From the NCBI RefSeq assembly GCF_000470775.1, contig NC_022438.1:248001-312000 (forward strand): 64,000 bases of DNA, given 5' to 3'. Below, piece after piece: positions 8,030 to 16,589 of this stretch. How positions within the stretch are numbered: the first letter of the stretch is position 1; every line of letters begins with the position of its first letter. The position numbers and the translations under genes were made by a program. Origin of the DNA: Leifsonia xyli subsp. cynodontis DSM 46306 (lineage in GTDB: Bacteria > Actinomycetota > Actinomycetes > Actinomycetales > Microbacteriaceae). The notes under the pieces were generated by a model that saw only the letters and a program-made list of their open reading frames with translations, searched no databases and was not told the origin of the DNA.

Positions 8030-8748
8030 GTCATAGGTAAACGCCCCCCTATATGTCAACGTCGGACCAGCCCCACCAGAACCCGTCTGCGTGGTGACCA
8101 CAACATCCACAACACCCACCGAACCAGCAGGCATCGTAAACAACACCGTCGGAATAGAACACGCAGCCATCACAATGTCCGTAGCCGCACGACCACCCAC
8201 CACCACCCCCGTCGCTTTGATATTCACAGCGAGGAGCAACCCCTGCACCTGCACCGGGACGCTGGAATTGGTGGTGGTGCCATTGCCGAGCTGGCCGGTG
8301 CTGTTGTCCCCCCCACGCCCAGACAGTCCCATCCGACGCGAAAGCGAGACTGTAATACGCGCCGGCGGCGATCGCGGTGATCGTCCTCCCGCCAAGCCTC
8401 TGCACCCGCACCGGGGTGATGGAGTCGGTGGTGGTGCCGTTGCGCAACTGACCGTAGCCGTTGTACCCCCACGCCCAGGCGGTGCCATCCGACGCCAACG
8501 CCAGGCTGAAATTCTGGCCGCCGGCGATGGCGGCGGTCCCGCGGAGGTTGAGTGCGATGCGGGTGCTGCCGGTGGCGGGGAGGGGGGTGGGGGCGGTGCA
8601 GAAGGTGCTGACGTTCCAGCTGTCGCCGGTGTTGGTGCTGGTGGCGCTCCAGGTGGCCCAGGAGACCGCCATGGGTTGATGCGGCGAGAGCGAGAGCGGC
8701 GAGGGCGCAGAGGCTAGCGGCCAGCCGGATGAAGATTCTTACCCACAC
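8027..8748 (-). pseudogene. RCC1-repeat secreted protein, frameshifted twice
   Basis: The GTG at 8746-8748 starts a signal peptide (WVRIFIRLAASLCALAALAL). The frame then shifts near 8668 to AVSWATWSATSTNTGDSW, the TasA/camelysin-like segment after the cleavage site. RCC1 repeats follow (ASDGTAWAWGYNGYGQLRN, FASDGTVWAWGG). A second shift occurs at the C7 run at 8308-8314: with six bases the protein would read WAWGDNSTGQLGNGTT. The last frame ends in an Ig-like domain (GVVDVVVTTQTGSGGAGP). RCC1 repeats form a beta-propeller, probably for adhesion or matrix interaction. The gene lies upstream of the TasA-SipW pair on the same strand. Decay, phase variation or sequencing error are all possible. 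Confidence 0.8.
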
Positions 8749-9078
8749 CCACCGTCGTCGGGGGGGTAAAGAGCGTCTGCACTATACTTTTCTCTTTTGA
8801 TCAGGGGCGTTGGAAACAGAACAGGGCGAATCGCCGACGTTCACAAGCAAATATCGAACCGGGTGCCACCCCTGAGTGCTCCGGCCGCCCGAAAATGAGT
8901 GGCAGCCCCGAGCTGGAGGGCGGTCTCGGTCGCGCTGGCGACTTCCGCTTCCAATCGCCCGTCAGGTGACGGGCTCCCCGGTGTCCGGACGATCGTCGCC
9001 GGCTCGCTCCACTCCGCTGACGCCATCGACCGCCAGCTGTCCTGAAGCCTCCCCGCGCCCCGGACGCGGCGAACCCGA
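8749..9078. promoter_or_regulatory. Intergenic region with a -10 box and two TGAGTG hexamers upstream of the RCC1 gene
   Basis: This 330-base stretch has no supported gene. On the minus strand a TATAGT -10-like box lies at 8781-8786, 33 bases upstream of the RCC1 GTG. TGAGTG occurs on the plus strand at 8873-8878 and again at 8896-8901. The rest, up to the stop of the LuxR-type gene at 9079, shows nothing recognisable. Confidence 0.4.
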
Positions 9079-11577
9079 TCAGGACGTTCCGCGCAGCCGC
9101 GCGAACAGTTCCTGCCGGTTCCTCGCGCCGGTCTTCTTGAGGGCGCTGTGGATGTGGTTCTCGATCGTGCGCACACCGATCCCGAGCATCGAGGCCACGG
9201 CGGTGTTCGGGAGGGTCGCGGCGAGGAGCGCGACCTGGGTCTCCCTCGGGGTCAGCGACTCGGTCCGCTGCCGCTGGCCCGCGTCGTCCTCGGGGTCTCG
9301 CAGGCCAGGGAGGGGTTCGTCGCGCACGAGCACGAGCAGAGCGGCGCCGATCGCCTCCGCAAGCTCCGAGCGCTGGCCGCATTCCTGCCGCACCCGCGCC
9401 GCGAGGACGAGCGCGGCCAGCGCACTGTGCGGCGTGCGGCCGATCGTCTCCGCGAGAGAGGCCAGCTGATCGGGTTCCTCGAACGATGCCCTCACCAGGT
9501 CGACGAGCGGCCAGCGGGGCACGCCCAGCGCGTTCGAGGCGAGTTCGCCGAGTTGAGCGAAGGTGGGCGGCTCGGGCCAGATGCACAAGCCCACGACCAG
9601 GGTGAAGATCGCTGTCAGCAGGTTGCGCTCGCCGGCCAGGCAGGCAGCGAGGCGGCGCAGCTCGGACATGGCCGCCGCCTTCTCGCCGCCGATGAGGGAG
9701 CGCAGGATGGAGCCGACATCGCCCTGCATGGCGGGGAGCGCGTCATCGGTCACCACCAGCGTCGATGCCTGTGCCTCCAGCAGGGTGGCGAGCCGGTTCT
9801 CCCCGAGCCAGTGGTTGACGAGAGACGCCAGCCACAGCAGCGCGCGGTAGAAGCCGGTGTGCGCCGGGCCCGGCGGCCCGTACGCCAGCGCCGTGTCCGC
9901 CACATCGAGCGCTTCGGTCCAGCGCCCGAGGGCGAGGAGCGCCAGCGCTGCGTAGTAAGAGTTGAGCAGGATGCCGGTGAGCTCCTCCTCGGCGCGAGCG
10001 ATCTCCAGGGAGCGCATGCTTCCGGCCAGGGCCAGCCCGAAATCTCCCCGCGCGAGCGGGACGAGGGCACGCACCGCACCGACCAGGCGCTCGACCGCGA
10101 GCAGGGGACACGCGGGAACACGTCCCTCCCAGTAGGCGGCCTCCCTCACATCGCCCTCCAGCAGCGCGACGTAGGCGAGGGCGGCGACGCACAGCGACTC
10201 GGCCGACACCCCCAGAGAGCGCAGCATCGTCATCGTCGCGGGCGAAGCGTCGACTGCGGACGAGCCCTCGGTCAGCACCCGGGCGAACAGGTCCAGGGCC
10301 GGACGCAGCGCCGGGAAGAGCTGGGTGAGCTCATCGAGGCGTTCCGGGACCGGGCGTGTGAGGCTCCCCTCGGCGGAGGCGCGGAGGAGGACGAGGTCGA
10401 GGGCGTCCTCCGGCGTCGCCGCGGACGCGATCGGCGTGCCGGCGAACACACGCTCGACGTCTCCGGCTCCTCGCGGCGTCTCCAGAAGCGCTTCCAAGTA
10501 GGGCAGTGCGGTGGCGGCCGACGGAGCGGCCGCCCACTCGGCTGCCCGTTCGTCTCTGGTGCGTGTGCTGCGGCCGCGCGTGCTGCGCACCAGGCTGGCC
10601 GTGTGGTCGTCTGCGCGGAGGCCGGCCGGGGCGCTGCCGCCACAGGGGCAGGACTCCAGAGCGCTGTCTCTGCCGACCGTGAAGCGGAAGTAGTCCGCCA
10701 TCGCCGGAGGGAGCAGCCGGATGCCCAGCCCGTCCGGACCGTCGACGACCGAGAGGAAGCCGCGCGCCTCCAGGTCCTTCAGCATCTCGTGCGCGACGAG
10801 CGGACAGGGCGCCCAGGGTCGCGAATCGTGGGCGAGCGCGAGATGCCGGATCGCCTCGAAGGTCGTCAGATCGAGGCGCGCGAGGCCGCGCTCGACCCAC
10901 GCCTCCACCCCGCTGCTCCACAGGCCGCGGCCGGTCATCAGCCATCGTCCCTCGTGCAGCCGGACCAGACCATCGTCGCGGACGCCGTCGACGATCGCGA
11001 GGATGAGCCCGGTGATGCCGCTGGAGAGGGAGAGGACGTTCGAGACGACCTCGACATCCGGCCGGCCGGCCAGCCGGTCGGCGACGAGCGTCGCGGTCGT
11101 CGTGAAGTCGAGGGGCCGCAGACGCAGACGGGTGCCGGGGAAGCGGCAGTAGCGGACATCGGAGCGCATCAGCGCGCTCACCGCGACCCCGCGGGAGTAG
11201 ACCACCGGAGTCTCGGTGCGCGTCGCCGCGGCCTGGATGATCCGGAGGGTGCCGCCGTCAACATTCTCTATGCCGTCGACGATGAGGGCACGCAGATCGT
11301 TGGCGAGCAGTTCCTGGGCGAGCGAGTCGACCCGGGAGAGCAGTGACGGGGGCGCTGCCCGGGACCGGCCGGCTTCGGCAGCGGAAAGCGCTCCGCCTCG
11401 GGACGAATAGGGCGCACCGTCGATCGCCACAACGGTGTAGCCCTCCACGTCGAGCCGGCTCCGGAGGCGGCCGAGCAGTGTGGTCGCGCCCATGCCCGCC
11501 GGGCCGATCACATGGGCCGGGCGCTTCTCGCGGACGGCGGAGGAGAGCACGGCGAGTTCACGGGAGAACAAGAACAT
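9079..11577 (-). CDS. LuxR-type transcriptional regulator with lysine-less P-loop (paralogue 1)
   Basis: This 832-residue protein has a STAND/MalT-like layout. An N-terminal nucleotide-binding-like domain (GPAGMGATT at 25-33, strand LIVDGIENVD near 98-107) is followed by a long helical middle resembling TPR repeats, and a C-terminal LuxR helix-turn-helix (LTPRETQVALLAATLPNTAV, VRTIENHIHSALKKTGARNR; about 767-830). The invariant Walker A Lys is replaced by Ala, so ATP handling must be unusual or lost. Full-length paralogues are at 25171 and 35379. It sits upstream of, and in the same direction as, the RCC1-TasA-SipW cluster. ATG 11575-11577 has AGGGG upstream. Predicted role: activator of nearby exoprotein genes. 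Confidence 0.85.
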   Translation of the reverse strand: MFLFSRELAVLSSAVREKRPAHVIGPAGMGATTLLGRLRSRLDVEGYTVVAIDGAPYSSRGGALSAAEAGRSRAAPPSLLSRVDSLAQELLANDLRALIVDGIENVDGGTLRIIQAAATRTETPVVYSRGVAVSALMRSDVRYCRFPGTRLRLRPLDFTTTATLVADRLAGRPDVEVVSNVLSLSSGITGLILAIVDGVRDDGLVRLHEGRWLMTGRGLWSSGVEAWVERGLARLDLTTFEAIRHLALAHDSRPWAPCPLVAHEMLKDLEARGFLSVVDGPDGLGIRLLPPAMADYFRFTVGRDSALESCPCGGSAPAGLRADDHTASLVRSTRGRSTRTRDERAAEWAAAPSAATALPYLEALLETPRGAGDVERVFAGTPIASAATPEDALDLVLLRASAEGSLTRPVPERLDELTQLFPALRPALDLFARVLTEGSSAVDASPATMTMLRSLGVSAESLCVAALAYVALLEGDVREAAYWEGRVPACPLLAVERLVGAVRALVPLARGDFGLALAGSMRSLEIARAEEELTGILLNSYYAALALLALGRWTEALDVADTALAYGPPGPAHTGFYRALLWLASLVNHWLGENRLATLLEAQASTLVVTDDALPAMQGDVGSILRSLIGGEKAAAMSELRRLAACLAGERNLLTAIFTLVVGLCIWPEPPTFAQLGELASNALGVPRWPLVDLVRASFEEPDQLASLAETIGRTPHSALAALVLAARVRQECGQRSELAEAIGAALLVLVRDEPLPGLRDPEDDAGQRQRTESLTPRETQVALLAATLPNTAVASMLGIGVRTIENHIHSALKKTGARNRQELFARLRGTS

Positions 11578-11613
11578 CTTCAGGCCCCTCTGCGTGTCCG
11601 CTTTCGCGCCGGA

Positions 11614-11656
11614 GTCCTCCCCGGGCGGCGGTCGGGGACCGCCGCCCGGGGAGGAC
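11614..11656. terminator. Perfect 20-bp hairpin between secreted-protein gene and LuxR paralogue 1
   Basis: Bases 11614-11633 and 11637-11656 are exact reverse complements around a GGG loop, with a GC-rich stem beginning GTCCTCCCCGGG. It lies eight bases beyond the stop codon of the gene ending at 11665 and 37 bases before the regulator start. There is no clear T-run, so it is either an actinobacterial I-shaped terminator or an mRNA-stabilising structure. Confidence 0.6.
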
Positions 11657-11664
11657 AGGAGGAA

Positions 11665-12327
11665 TCAGCTGTTCGTCGTGTAATCGATGTTGCCGTAACC
11701 GTCGACCTTGGCGTGCAGGCCGACGACGTAGTCCACAGGGACGCCCAGGATGGTCGCCGAGACCTCGAACTGGTAGGAGTTGTCGGCGATGCTCACCGGC
11801 TCCGGCTGCGTGCATTCGCGGGTCACGACATTCACGAACAGGTCCGAGGACCCCCCGGAGTGGCAGATGTGTCTGCCGGTGTAGCCCTCATAGGAGGTCA
11901 CCCACGCTTTCGAGCCGTCGTAGTAGGTGCGGCCCTCGTGGAACTCTTTGACGAGCCAGCTCTTGTATCCCTCACGCCAGTCCTGGTAGGCGACCCAGCC
12001 GTTCTCGGCACGGGCGACGAGGTTCGCGGTCTCGGCGGCGCTCAGGTGGCGCGCCTTCGCCAGAGCGCGCGCGCCGGCCCCGGTCACGAGATGCATCTGC
12101 GAGACCGTTGAGGTCACCTCTCCCGCGCAGGCGGCTTTGAGCTGCTCCAGGCTCGGGTGCTGGTGGTCAGCCGCGAGATTGTCCTTCAGCTGTGCGACGC
12201 AGGACGAGGAGACGAGCGTCTGCGTCGTCGTGGTGCTTTCGGCGTTCGCGGGGGCGGCGGCGAACAGGGAGGCGGTGATCGCGGCGGCGAGGGTGATCGC
12301 CGCGACGCCGACAGGGCGGAGTCTCAT
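11665..12327 (-). CDS. Secreted protein of unknown function
   Basis: The 220-residue product has a clear Sec signal peptide (RLRPVGVAAITLAAAITASL, cleavage probably after APANA). The mature part contains four Cys (SSSCVAQLKD, KAACAGEV, RHICHSGG, TRECTQPE), Trp/Tyr-rich segments (GWVAYQDWREGYKSWLVKEF), and ends with a beta-rich region (DYVVGLHAKVDGYGNIDYTT). I do not recognise the family. I chose ATG 12325-12327 because GGAAAGGA precedes it; the longer open frame lacks a leader. It stands between a polysaccharide operon and the LuxR-type regulator, with a hairpin downstream, and has a TGAGTG hexamer about 120 bases upstream. Confidence 0.7.
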   Translation of the reverse strand: MRLRPVGVAAITLAAAITASLFAAAPANAESTTTTQTLVSSSCVAQLKDNLAADHQHPSLEQLKAACAGEVTSTVSQMHLVTGAGARALAKARHLSAAETANLVARAENGWVAYQDWREGYKSWLVKEFHEGRTYYDGSKAWVTSYEGYTGRHICHSGGSSDLFVNVVTRECTQPEPVSIADNSYQFEVSATILGVPVDYVVGLHAKVDGYGNIDYTTNS

Positions 12328-12444
12328 GACTTGGGTCCTTTCCGTGGGGGCTACGAGCCGCGACTGGAATTCGGCGCGGCTCATCTCTTTCGTTCCTAAG
12401 CCGATCCCAGTCCCGATGACATGCGTGCTTTCTCCGCCGGGTAT

Positions 12445-12450
12445 TGAGTG
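12445..12450. promoter_or_regulatory. TGAGTG hexamer upstream of the secreted-protein gene
   Basis: A single TGAGTG (plus strand, in GTATTGAGTGGCC) lies in the 205-base gap between the glycosyltransferase stop and the start of the secreted protein at 12327. It is listed because the same hexamer recurs upstream of other exoprotein genes in this window. Confidence 0.25.
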
Positions 12451-12532
12451 GCCTGTTGGTGCTGTCGTTCTTCTCCTCCGGCCCGACTGGGTGGTTCCGC
12501 CGCACCCGCAGCCACCCGGCAGGAGCACGCGC

Positions 12533-13876
12533 TCAGTGGTCGAGGGCGGTCGGCCCCGTGGATGTCTCCGCGTTGCGCCGGGTCTTCAGCCACCCGCTGC
12601 GACCCGTCAGGATGCGCCAGAACGCGCGGGGGATGACCACGTACATGTACAGCACGTAAACGGACACTCCGAGTCCCCAGCCGAGAGCACCGAGGAACGA
12701 GATCCGCTCGCAGCGCCGCCGGTACACGAACCCCCACACGGCGAACGGCACCACCGAGAAGACGATCCAGAACACCGCGAGCCAGATCAGGCGGTCCCCG
12801 CCGGGCAGGCCCGCCCCGAGCTTCGTCAGGCCGAGCAGAGCGGTGACGATCATCACGGCGAACGCCGCCAGCCCGCACAGTTGCAGGAACGGCAGCACGA
12901 GGTAGTAGCCGATCTCGAGCAGCCCCACATTCGTCACATGCGCCGAGCGAAAGGCGTCGCGCACATACTTCACGCACTGGATGTTGCCCTGCGCCCAGCG
13001 CGTGCGCTGCGTGAGGAACCGGCGGAAGCTGGGCAGCGCCTCCTGCGAGACGTGGGCGTTGCCGACGTGGGCGATGCGGTAGCCGTGCAGGTGGATGTGC
13101 AGCCCGAGTTCGTAGTCCTCCAGCAGCGCGCCATGCCAGGGCCGGTCGTGACTCGCCCGAATGAGGTCGAGCACGGACAGCCGCGCGAACTGGCCGTTCC
13201 CGCCGAGCCCGACGGTACCGGTCCTCGCGCGCAGCGACTGCATGGCGGCGATGATGGTGCGGAACTCGATGTCCTGCAGCTTCACCAGGAAGCGGCCGGA
13301 GAGGTTCCCGAGCCACCCGCGGCCGGGTCTCGGTCTGCGCTCGTGGCGGTTCTTCATCCACACCACCACCTGAGCCCCGCCGACGCCCGGGTCGAGGAAC
13401 ACATCGGCGGACGCCATCATGGCCAGCGCCCGGGGCGAGAGCTCGCCGTCGGCGTCGAGCACCATCACGATGATCCGCTCGCGGTCCGCGTCGGCGGGCA
13501 GGAAGGCGTTCAGCGCGTCGTAGGCCGCGTTGAGCGCATCGCCTTTCCCCGTCCTCGCCTCGGGACGGCGACGGGCGACGAGGTGGACCCGCGGGTCCCG
13601 GCGCGCGATCTCCTCGACGATGCGCCCGGTGTCGTCGTCGCTGTGGTCGTCGACGACCCACACATGCACCGCGGGGAAGTCCCGGCGGGCCGCCTCGACG
13701 GTCCGCTCGATCACAGCCGCTTCGTCCCGGCACGGCACGAAGAAGTGCCACTGAAAGTCAGCCGGGTCGCCCAGCGCGGTCTTCCGGTGGGTGAGGTGCG
13801 GGATCAGGATGAACAGAACGTAGGCGAAGAACGACGCCCCGAGCAGGAACGTGAGCGCTTTGAGGAAGCCGATCAC
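12533..13876 (-). CDS. Processive family 2 glycosyltransferase (polysaccharide synthase-like)
   Basis: The 447-residue membrane enzyme carries the processive GT2 signature: VDDHSDDDTG, LDADGELS (DxD), LLEDYELGL (acid base), and QRTRWAQGN (QxxRW). Such enzymes polymerise UDP-sugars and extrude the chain, as do cellulose, chitin, hyaluronan and poly-GlcNAc synthases. One N-terminal helix (FLKALTFLLGASFFAYVLFI) and several C-terminal helices flank the catalytic domain. GTG 13874-13876 overlaps the TGA of the epimerase gene by two bases, which decides the start. With WecB upstream the likely substrate pool is UDP-GlcNAc/UDP-ManNAc, so an exopolysaccharide containing these sugars is a reasonable guess. 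Confidence 0.85.
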   Translation of the reverse strand: MIGFLKALTFLLGASFFAYVLFILIPHLTHRKTALGDPADFQWHFFVPCRDEAAVIERTVEAARRDFPAVHVWVVDDHSDDDTGRIVEEIARRDPRVHLVARRRPEARTGKGDALNAAYDALNAFLPADADRERIIVMVLDADGELSPRALAMMASADVFLDPGVGGAQVVVWMKNRHERRPRPGRGWLGNLSGRFLVKLQDIEFRTIIAAMQSLRARTGTVGLGGNGQFARLSVLDLIRASHDRPWHGALLEDYELGLHIHLHGYRIAHVGNAHVSQEALPSFRRFLTQRTRWAQGNIQCVKYVRDAFRSAHVTNVGLLEIGYYLVLPFLQLCGLAAFAVMIVTALLGLTKLGAGLPGGDRLIWLAVFWIVFSVVPFAVWGFVYRRRCERISFLGALGWGLGVSVYVLYMYVVIPRAFWRILTGRSGWLKTRRNAETSTGPTALDH

Positions 13877-15021
13877 GACGCGAGCCCAGCGAACATCGGA
13901 TTCCCCGCGGCGATCTGGCGGAGGATGGCCGTGATCCGCTCGGTGGCGCGGCCGTCGCCGAACGGACTGTCTTCGAGCCGCAGCGACTCGGCCAGGTCGG
14001 CGTCGCGCAGCAACTCCGTCACCGCCTCCACGATCTGAGGCCCCGGGGCCACAAGCCGCGCGAAGCCGGCGCGGAAGGCCTCCGGCCGCTCCGTGGTGCG
14101 CCGGACCACCACGAGCGGTGTCTTGAGCACCGTACACTCCTCCTGCAGGCCCCCAGAATCGGAGACGACGACCGCCGCATCCCGGACGAGCCCGAGGAAG
14201 TCGGTGTGGTCGGGCGGGTCGAGCACGGTCACACCCTCGAGGAGATGCCCCAGCCGGAACCGCTCGATCGCTCCTCGCGTCCGCGGGTGCGGCACGAACA
14301 GGACGGGCAGAGGCAGCTCGCCGAGGGCGCGGAGGACGTTCTCCAGCGCCTCCGGATCGTCCGTGTTCTCGGGGCGGTGCAGCGTCGCCACGATGTAGGC
14401 GGACGTCCGTGCGGGCGCCGCGGGAGCGGTCGCCCGCTGGGCCAGGCTGAGCGCGCACGCCTCGACGATCGTGTTGCCGGTGACGAAGACCTGGGCGGGA
14501 TGGATGCCCTCCCGGAGCAGGTGGGCCGCGTTCTCGGTGGTCGGAGCGCAGTGGACATCGGCCAGCACCCCGATCACCCGCCGGTTGATCTCCTCGGGCA
14601 TGTCCCGATCGTGCGAGCGGAGCCCGGCTTCCACATGCACGAACGGGATGCCCGCGTAGTGGGCCGCCTGGGCAGCAGCGCAGACGGTGTTGGTGTCGCC
14701 CTGGGCGGCGACGACCGACGGCCGCGTCTGCTGCCAGGCATCGAGCAGTTGCTCCAGGATGGCGGCGATCTGATGCCCTCGCGACGCGATGCGCCCGCAC
14801 GAGAGTCTCAGGTCCGGCTCCGGCAGCCGGAAGCGCTCGTAGATCGCCGCGGAGAGCTCGCGGTCGTAGTGCTGTCCGCTGTCGATCACATAGGCGCGCG
14901 GTCCGAGCGCGCGGATCACCGGCGCGAGCTTGATGATCTCCGGCCGGGTGCCGATGACCAGGCAGATGTCTTTGCGCGGTCGGGCGTCGAACGGGGCCGA
15001 GGCGGGCGCGACGGCCGTCAC
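13873..15021 (-). CDS. wecB: UDP-N-acetylglucosamine 2-epimerase (non-hydrolysing)
   Basis: This 382-residue enzyme interconverts UDP-GlcNAc and UDP-ManNAc. Family motifs are all present: IGTRPEIIKLAPVI, AQGDTNTV, HVEAGLRSHDRDMPEEINRR, LHRPENTDD, and SDSGGLQEECTVL. The gene starts at GTG 15019-15021, which overlaps the stop of the exosortase-like gene (GTGA), and ends overlapping the glycosyltransferase start. This tight translational coupling indicates one operon making an envelope or exopolysaccharide. Confidence 0.92.
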   Translation of the reverse strand: MTAVAPASAPFDARPRKDICLVIGTRPEIIKLAPVIRALGPRAYVIDSGQHYDRELSAAIYERFRLPEPDLRLSCGRIASRGHQIAAILEQLLDAWQQTRPSVVAAQGDTNTVCAAAQAAHYAGIPFVHVEAGLRSHDRDMPEEINRRVIGVLADVHCAPTTENAAHLLREGIHPAQVFVTGNTIVEACALSLAQRATAPAAPARTSAYIVATLHRPENTDDPEALENVLRALGELPLPVLFVPHPRTRGAIERFRLGHLLEGVTVLDPPDHTDFLGLVRDAAVVVSDSGGLQEECTVLKTPLVVVRRTTERPEAFRAGFARLVAPGPQIVEAVTELLRDADLAESLRLEDSPFGDGRATERITAILRQIAAGNPMFAGLAS

Positions 15022-15536
15022 CGCCGGCTCCGGCCGAGCAGGAGAGCCAGAGCGACGACATAGCCCGCGAGAGTGACGAGAGAGCCGGTCAGGAGCCGTC
15101 CGAGGGAATAGCCCGGATCGAATCCCCACTCCAGTGTCGTGGCGAGGATGGCGCCGAGGCGGAGCTGGCAGGCGACCAGCACGACGAGGACCGAGATCCC
15201 GGTCGCCACGGCGATGGAGCGCAGCGGAGCCGACTCGCCCAGCGCCAGGACGCCGCCCAAGATGAGCACCGGCACCACCAGCGTCGAGGCGGCGCACTCG
15301 ACGGTGACGGGCAGCGGGAGCGTCCGGCCGTCCAGCGCGACGAACACGGCGCTGCCGCTCACCGTGGGGTGGAGCCCCGGCAAGCCGGTCAGCCACCAAG
15401 CCGCGGCGCTCGCCTCCTCTCCGCGGAGCGGACCGTTGAAGACGATGACGGCAAGGCAGACGAGGGCGAGAGCCCCCACCCACACGACCGCAGCGGGACG
15501 CGCTTTCCTCGTTCGGACGGTGATGACGGTGTCCAC
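15018..15536 (-). CDS. Exosortase/archaeosortase-like membrane protein
   Basis: The 172-residue protein has about five transmembrane helices (AAVVWVGALALVCLAVIVF, LVVPVLILGGVLAL, ISVLVVLVAC, LVTLAGYVVALALLLG). The likely catalytic Cys is in VTVECAAST and the Arg in ACQLRLGAI, followed by EWGFDPGYSLG as in actinobacterial exosortase relatives. The His expected a few residues after the aromatic-Gly-Tyr segment is not visible (SLGRLLTGS), so transpeptidase activity is doubtful. GTG 15534-15536 is preceded by GAAGGAG. It leads the operon with wecB and the glycosyltransferase, which suggests a role in exopolysaccharide export or assembly. Confidence 0.7.
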   Translation of the reverse strand: MDTVITVRTRKARPAAVVWVGALALVCLAVIVFNGPLRGEEASAAAWWLTGLPGLHPTVSGSAVFVALDGRTLPLPVTVECAASTLVVPVLILGGVLALGESAPLRSIAVATGISVLVVLVACQLRLGAILATTLEWGFDPGYSLGRLLTGSLVTLAGYVVALALLLGRSRR

Positions 15537-15662
15537 GACACACTCCTTCTCCCGGCCGCCGAGTCCCGGCACGCGGGGCGCGCTGGGAGTGGTTCGCGAT
15601 CGGGGGTCGGTCACGCGGGCCGGCGCTCACGCCAGCCAGCGTGAGGATGGCAGGGGGATTCC

Positions 15663-15773
15663 CACTCACAGAATCAATCGGCCACCGTCATGAGTGCGGC
15701 TCCGTTCCTGTCCGAGTGCCGGAGACCGGCCCCACTCACCCGCAGACACGGCCCGCGTCCCGCGGTGTGAGTG
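15663..15773. promoter_or_regulatory. Cluster of four TGAGTG/CACTCA hexamers upstream of the exosortase-wecB-glycosyltransferase operon
   Basis: Four copies occur in 111 bases: CACTCA 15663-15668, TGAGTG 15691-15696, CACTCA 15733-15738 and TGAGTG 15768-15773, arranged as two inverted pairs with gaps of 22 and 29 bases. They lie between the exosortase-like start (15536) and the GntR gene end (15840). I see no strong -10 box. A binding site for a LuxR-type dimer is plausible but untested. The flanking 15537-15662 and 15774-15839 show nothing else. Confidence 0.5.
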
Positions 15774-15839
15774 GGATGCGTTCCGTGCCACCGCGGAGGC
15801 CGCTCCGTCCCCGGCGAGGGCGGAGAGGAAGCCGCGCGG

Positions 15840-16541
15840 TCAGGAGAGATCGAACAGCGCTTTGAGCTCCTGCTCCACACCGGGCTGGTCGCCGTCGATC
15901 AGTGCCCGCTGCAACCGCGCGTACCCGGGGCCGATGGTCTCCCAGGCGAAGCCTTCCGCCCGGCCGAGCACCGAGAGATGGTATCTGAAGGTGGTGGCTG
16001 TGCTCTGCATCATGTCGATGTAGGGCGGGCTCGCGCTGTGGTCCAGCCACTGGTGGAAGAAGGATCCGGCGGTGGCGATCGTCCGGTCGACGTCCCGGTC
16101 CGCGATGGCGGCCAGAAGCGGATCGATGCGATCGGCCAGGGCCGACCGGTCCTCCACGGAGATCCGGTCGGCCGCCACACTGGCGAGGCCGAGGAGCAGC
16201 CCGCCGAGAGCCTGCGAGTAGACGATGCGCTGTTCGGAGACGGGCGCGACGACCGTGGTGTGCGACTGCGGCGCGATGACGATGAGCCCTTCCCCCACAA
16301 GTGCCTGGACCGCCTGCCGGATCGGTGTCTTGGAGACGCCGAGCCACCGTTCCAGCTCCTTCGCGTCCAGCCTCTCGCCGGGGAGGAGCACACCGCTCAG
16401 AATCGCGTTCTTGATGGCCTCATAGGCCGAGGTCCGCGAGAGCGGACGCCCGACGCCACCGGCGGACGCCGATTCGGGGAGGGGCATGCTGCTCCAATCG
16501 TCCGGAAGGGGCTCCCCCGGTCGCACCGGGGATCTGTCCAC
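15840..16541 (-). CDS. GntR-family transcriptional regulator (FCD subfamily)
   Basis: The 233-residue protein has a winged helix-turn-helix (AYEAIKNAILSGVLLPGERL, LGVSKTPIRQAVQALVGEGL) in residues 38-95 and a helical C-terminal ligand domain of FCD type (about 105-230). FCD members sense carboxylic acids or sugars, often with a bound metal. It reads toward the exosortase operon, separated from it by the hexamer cluster, so it could regulate that operon or itself. The annotated GTG 16539-16541 has AGAGGA very close; an alternative ATG at 16485-16487 with GGAG upstream is equally plausible. Confidence 0.8.
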   Translation of the reverse strand: MDRSPVRPGEPLPDDWSSMPLPESASAGGVGRPLSRTSAYEAIKNAILSGVLLPGERLDAKELERWLGVSKTPIRQAVQALVGEGLIVIAPQSHTTVVAPVSEQRIVYSQALGGLLLGLASVAADRISVEDRSALADRIDPLLAAIADRDVDRTIATAGSFFHQWLDHSASPPYIDMMQSTATTFRYHLSVLGRAEGFAWETIGPGYARLQRALIDGDQPGVEQELKALFDLS

Positions 16542-16589
16542 ATCCTCTCATCCGGACCCGGCTCCCCCGTGCGTCCTTCTCGCCGCGCG

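Noticed and set aside
8801..9586. Minus-strand frame overlapping the end of LuxR paralogue 1
   Set aside because: It overlaps the LuxR helix-turn-helix in another frame and has a random Arg/Ala-rich composition.
12137..14038. Long plus-strand frame opposite the glycosyltransferase and wecB genes
   Set aside because: The minus strand carries clear family motifs with overlapping starts and stops; the plus frame shows none.
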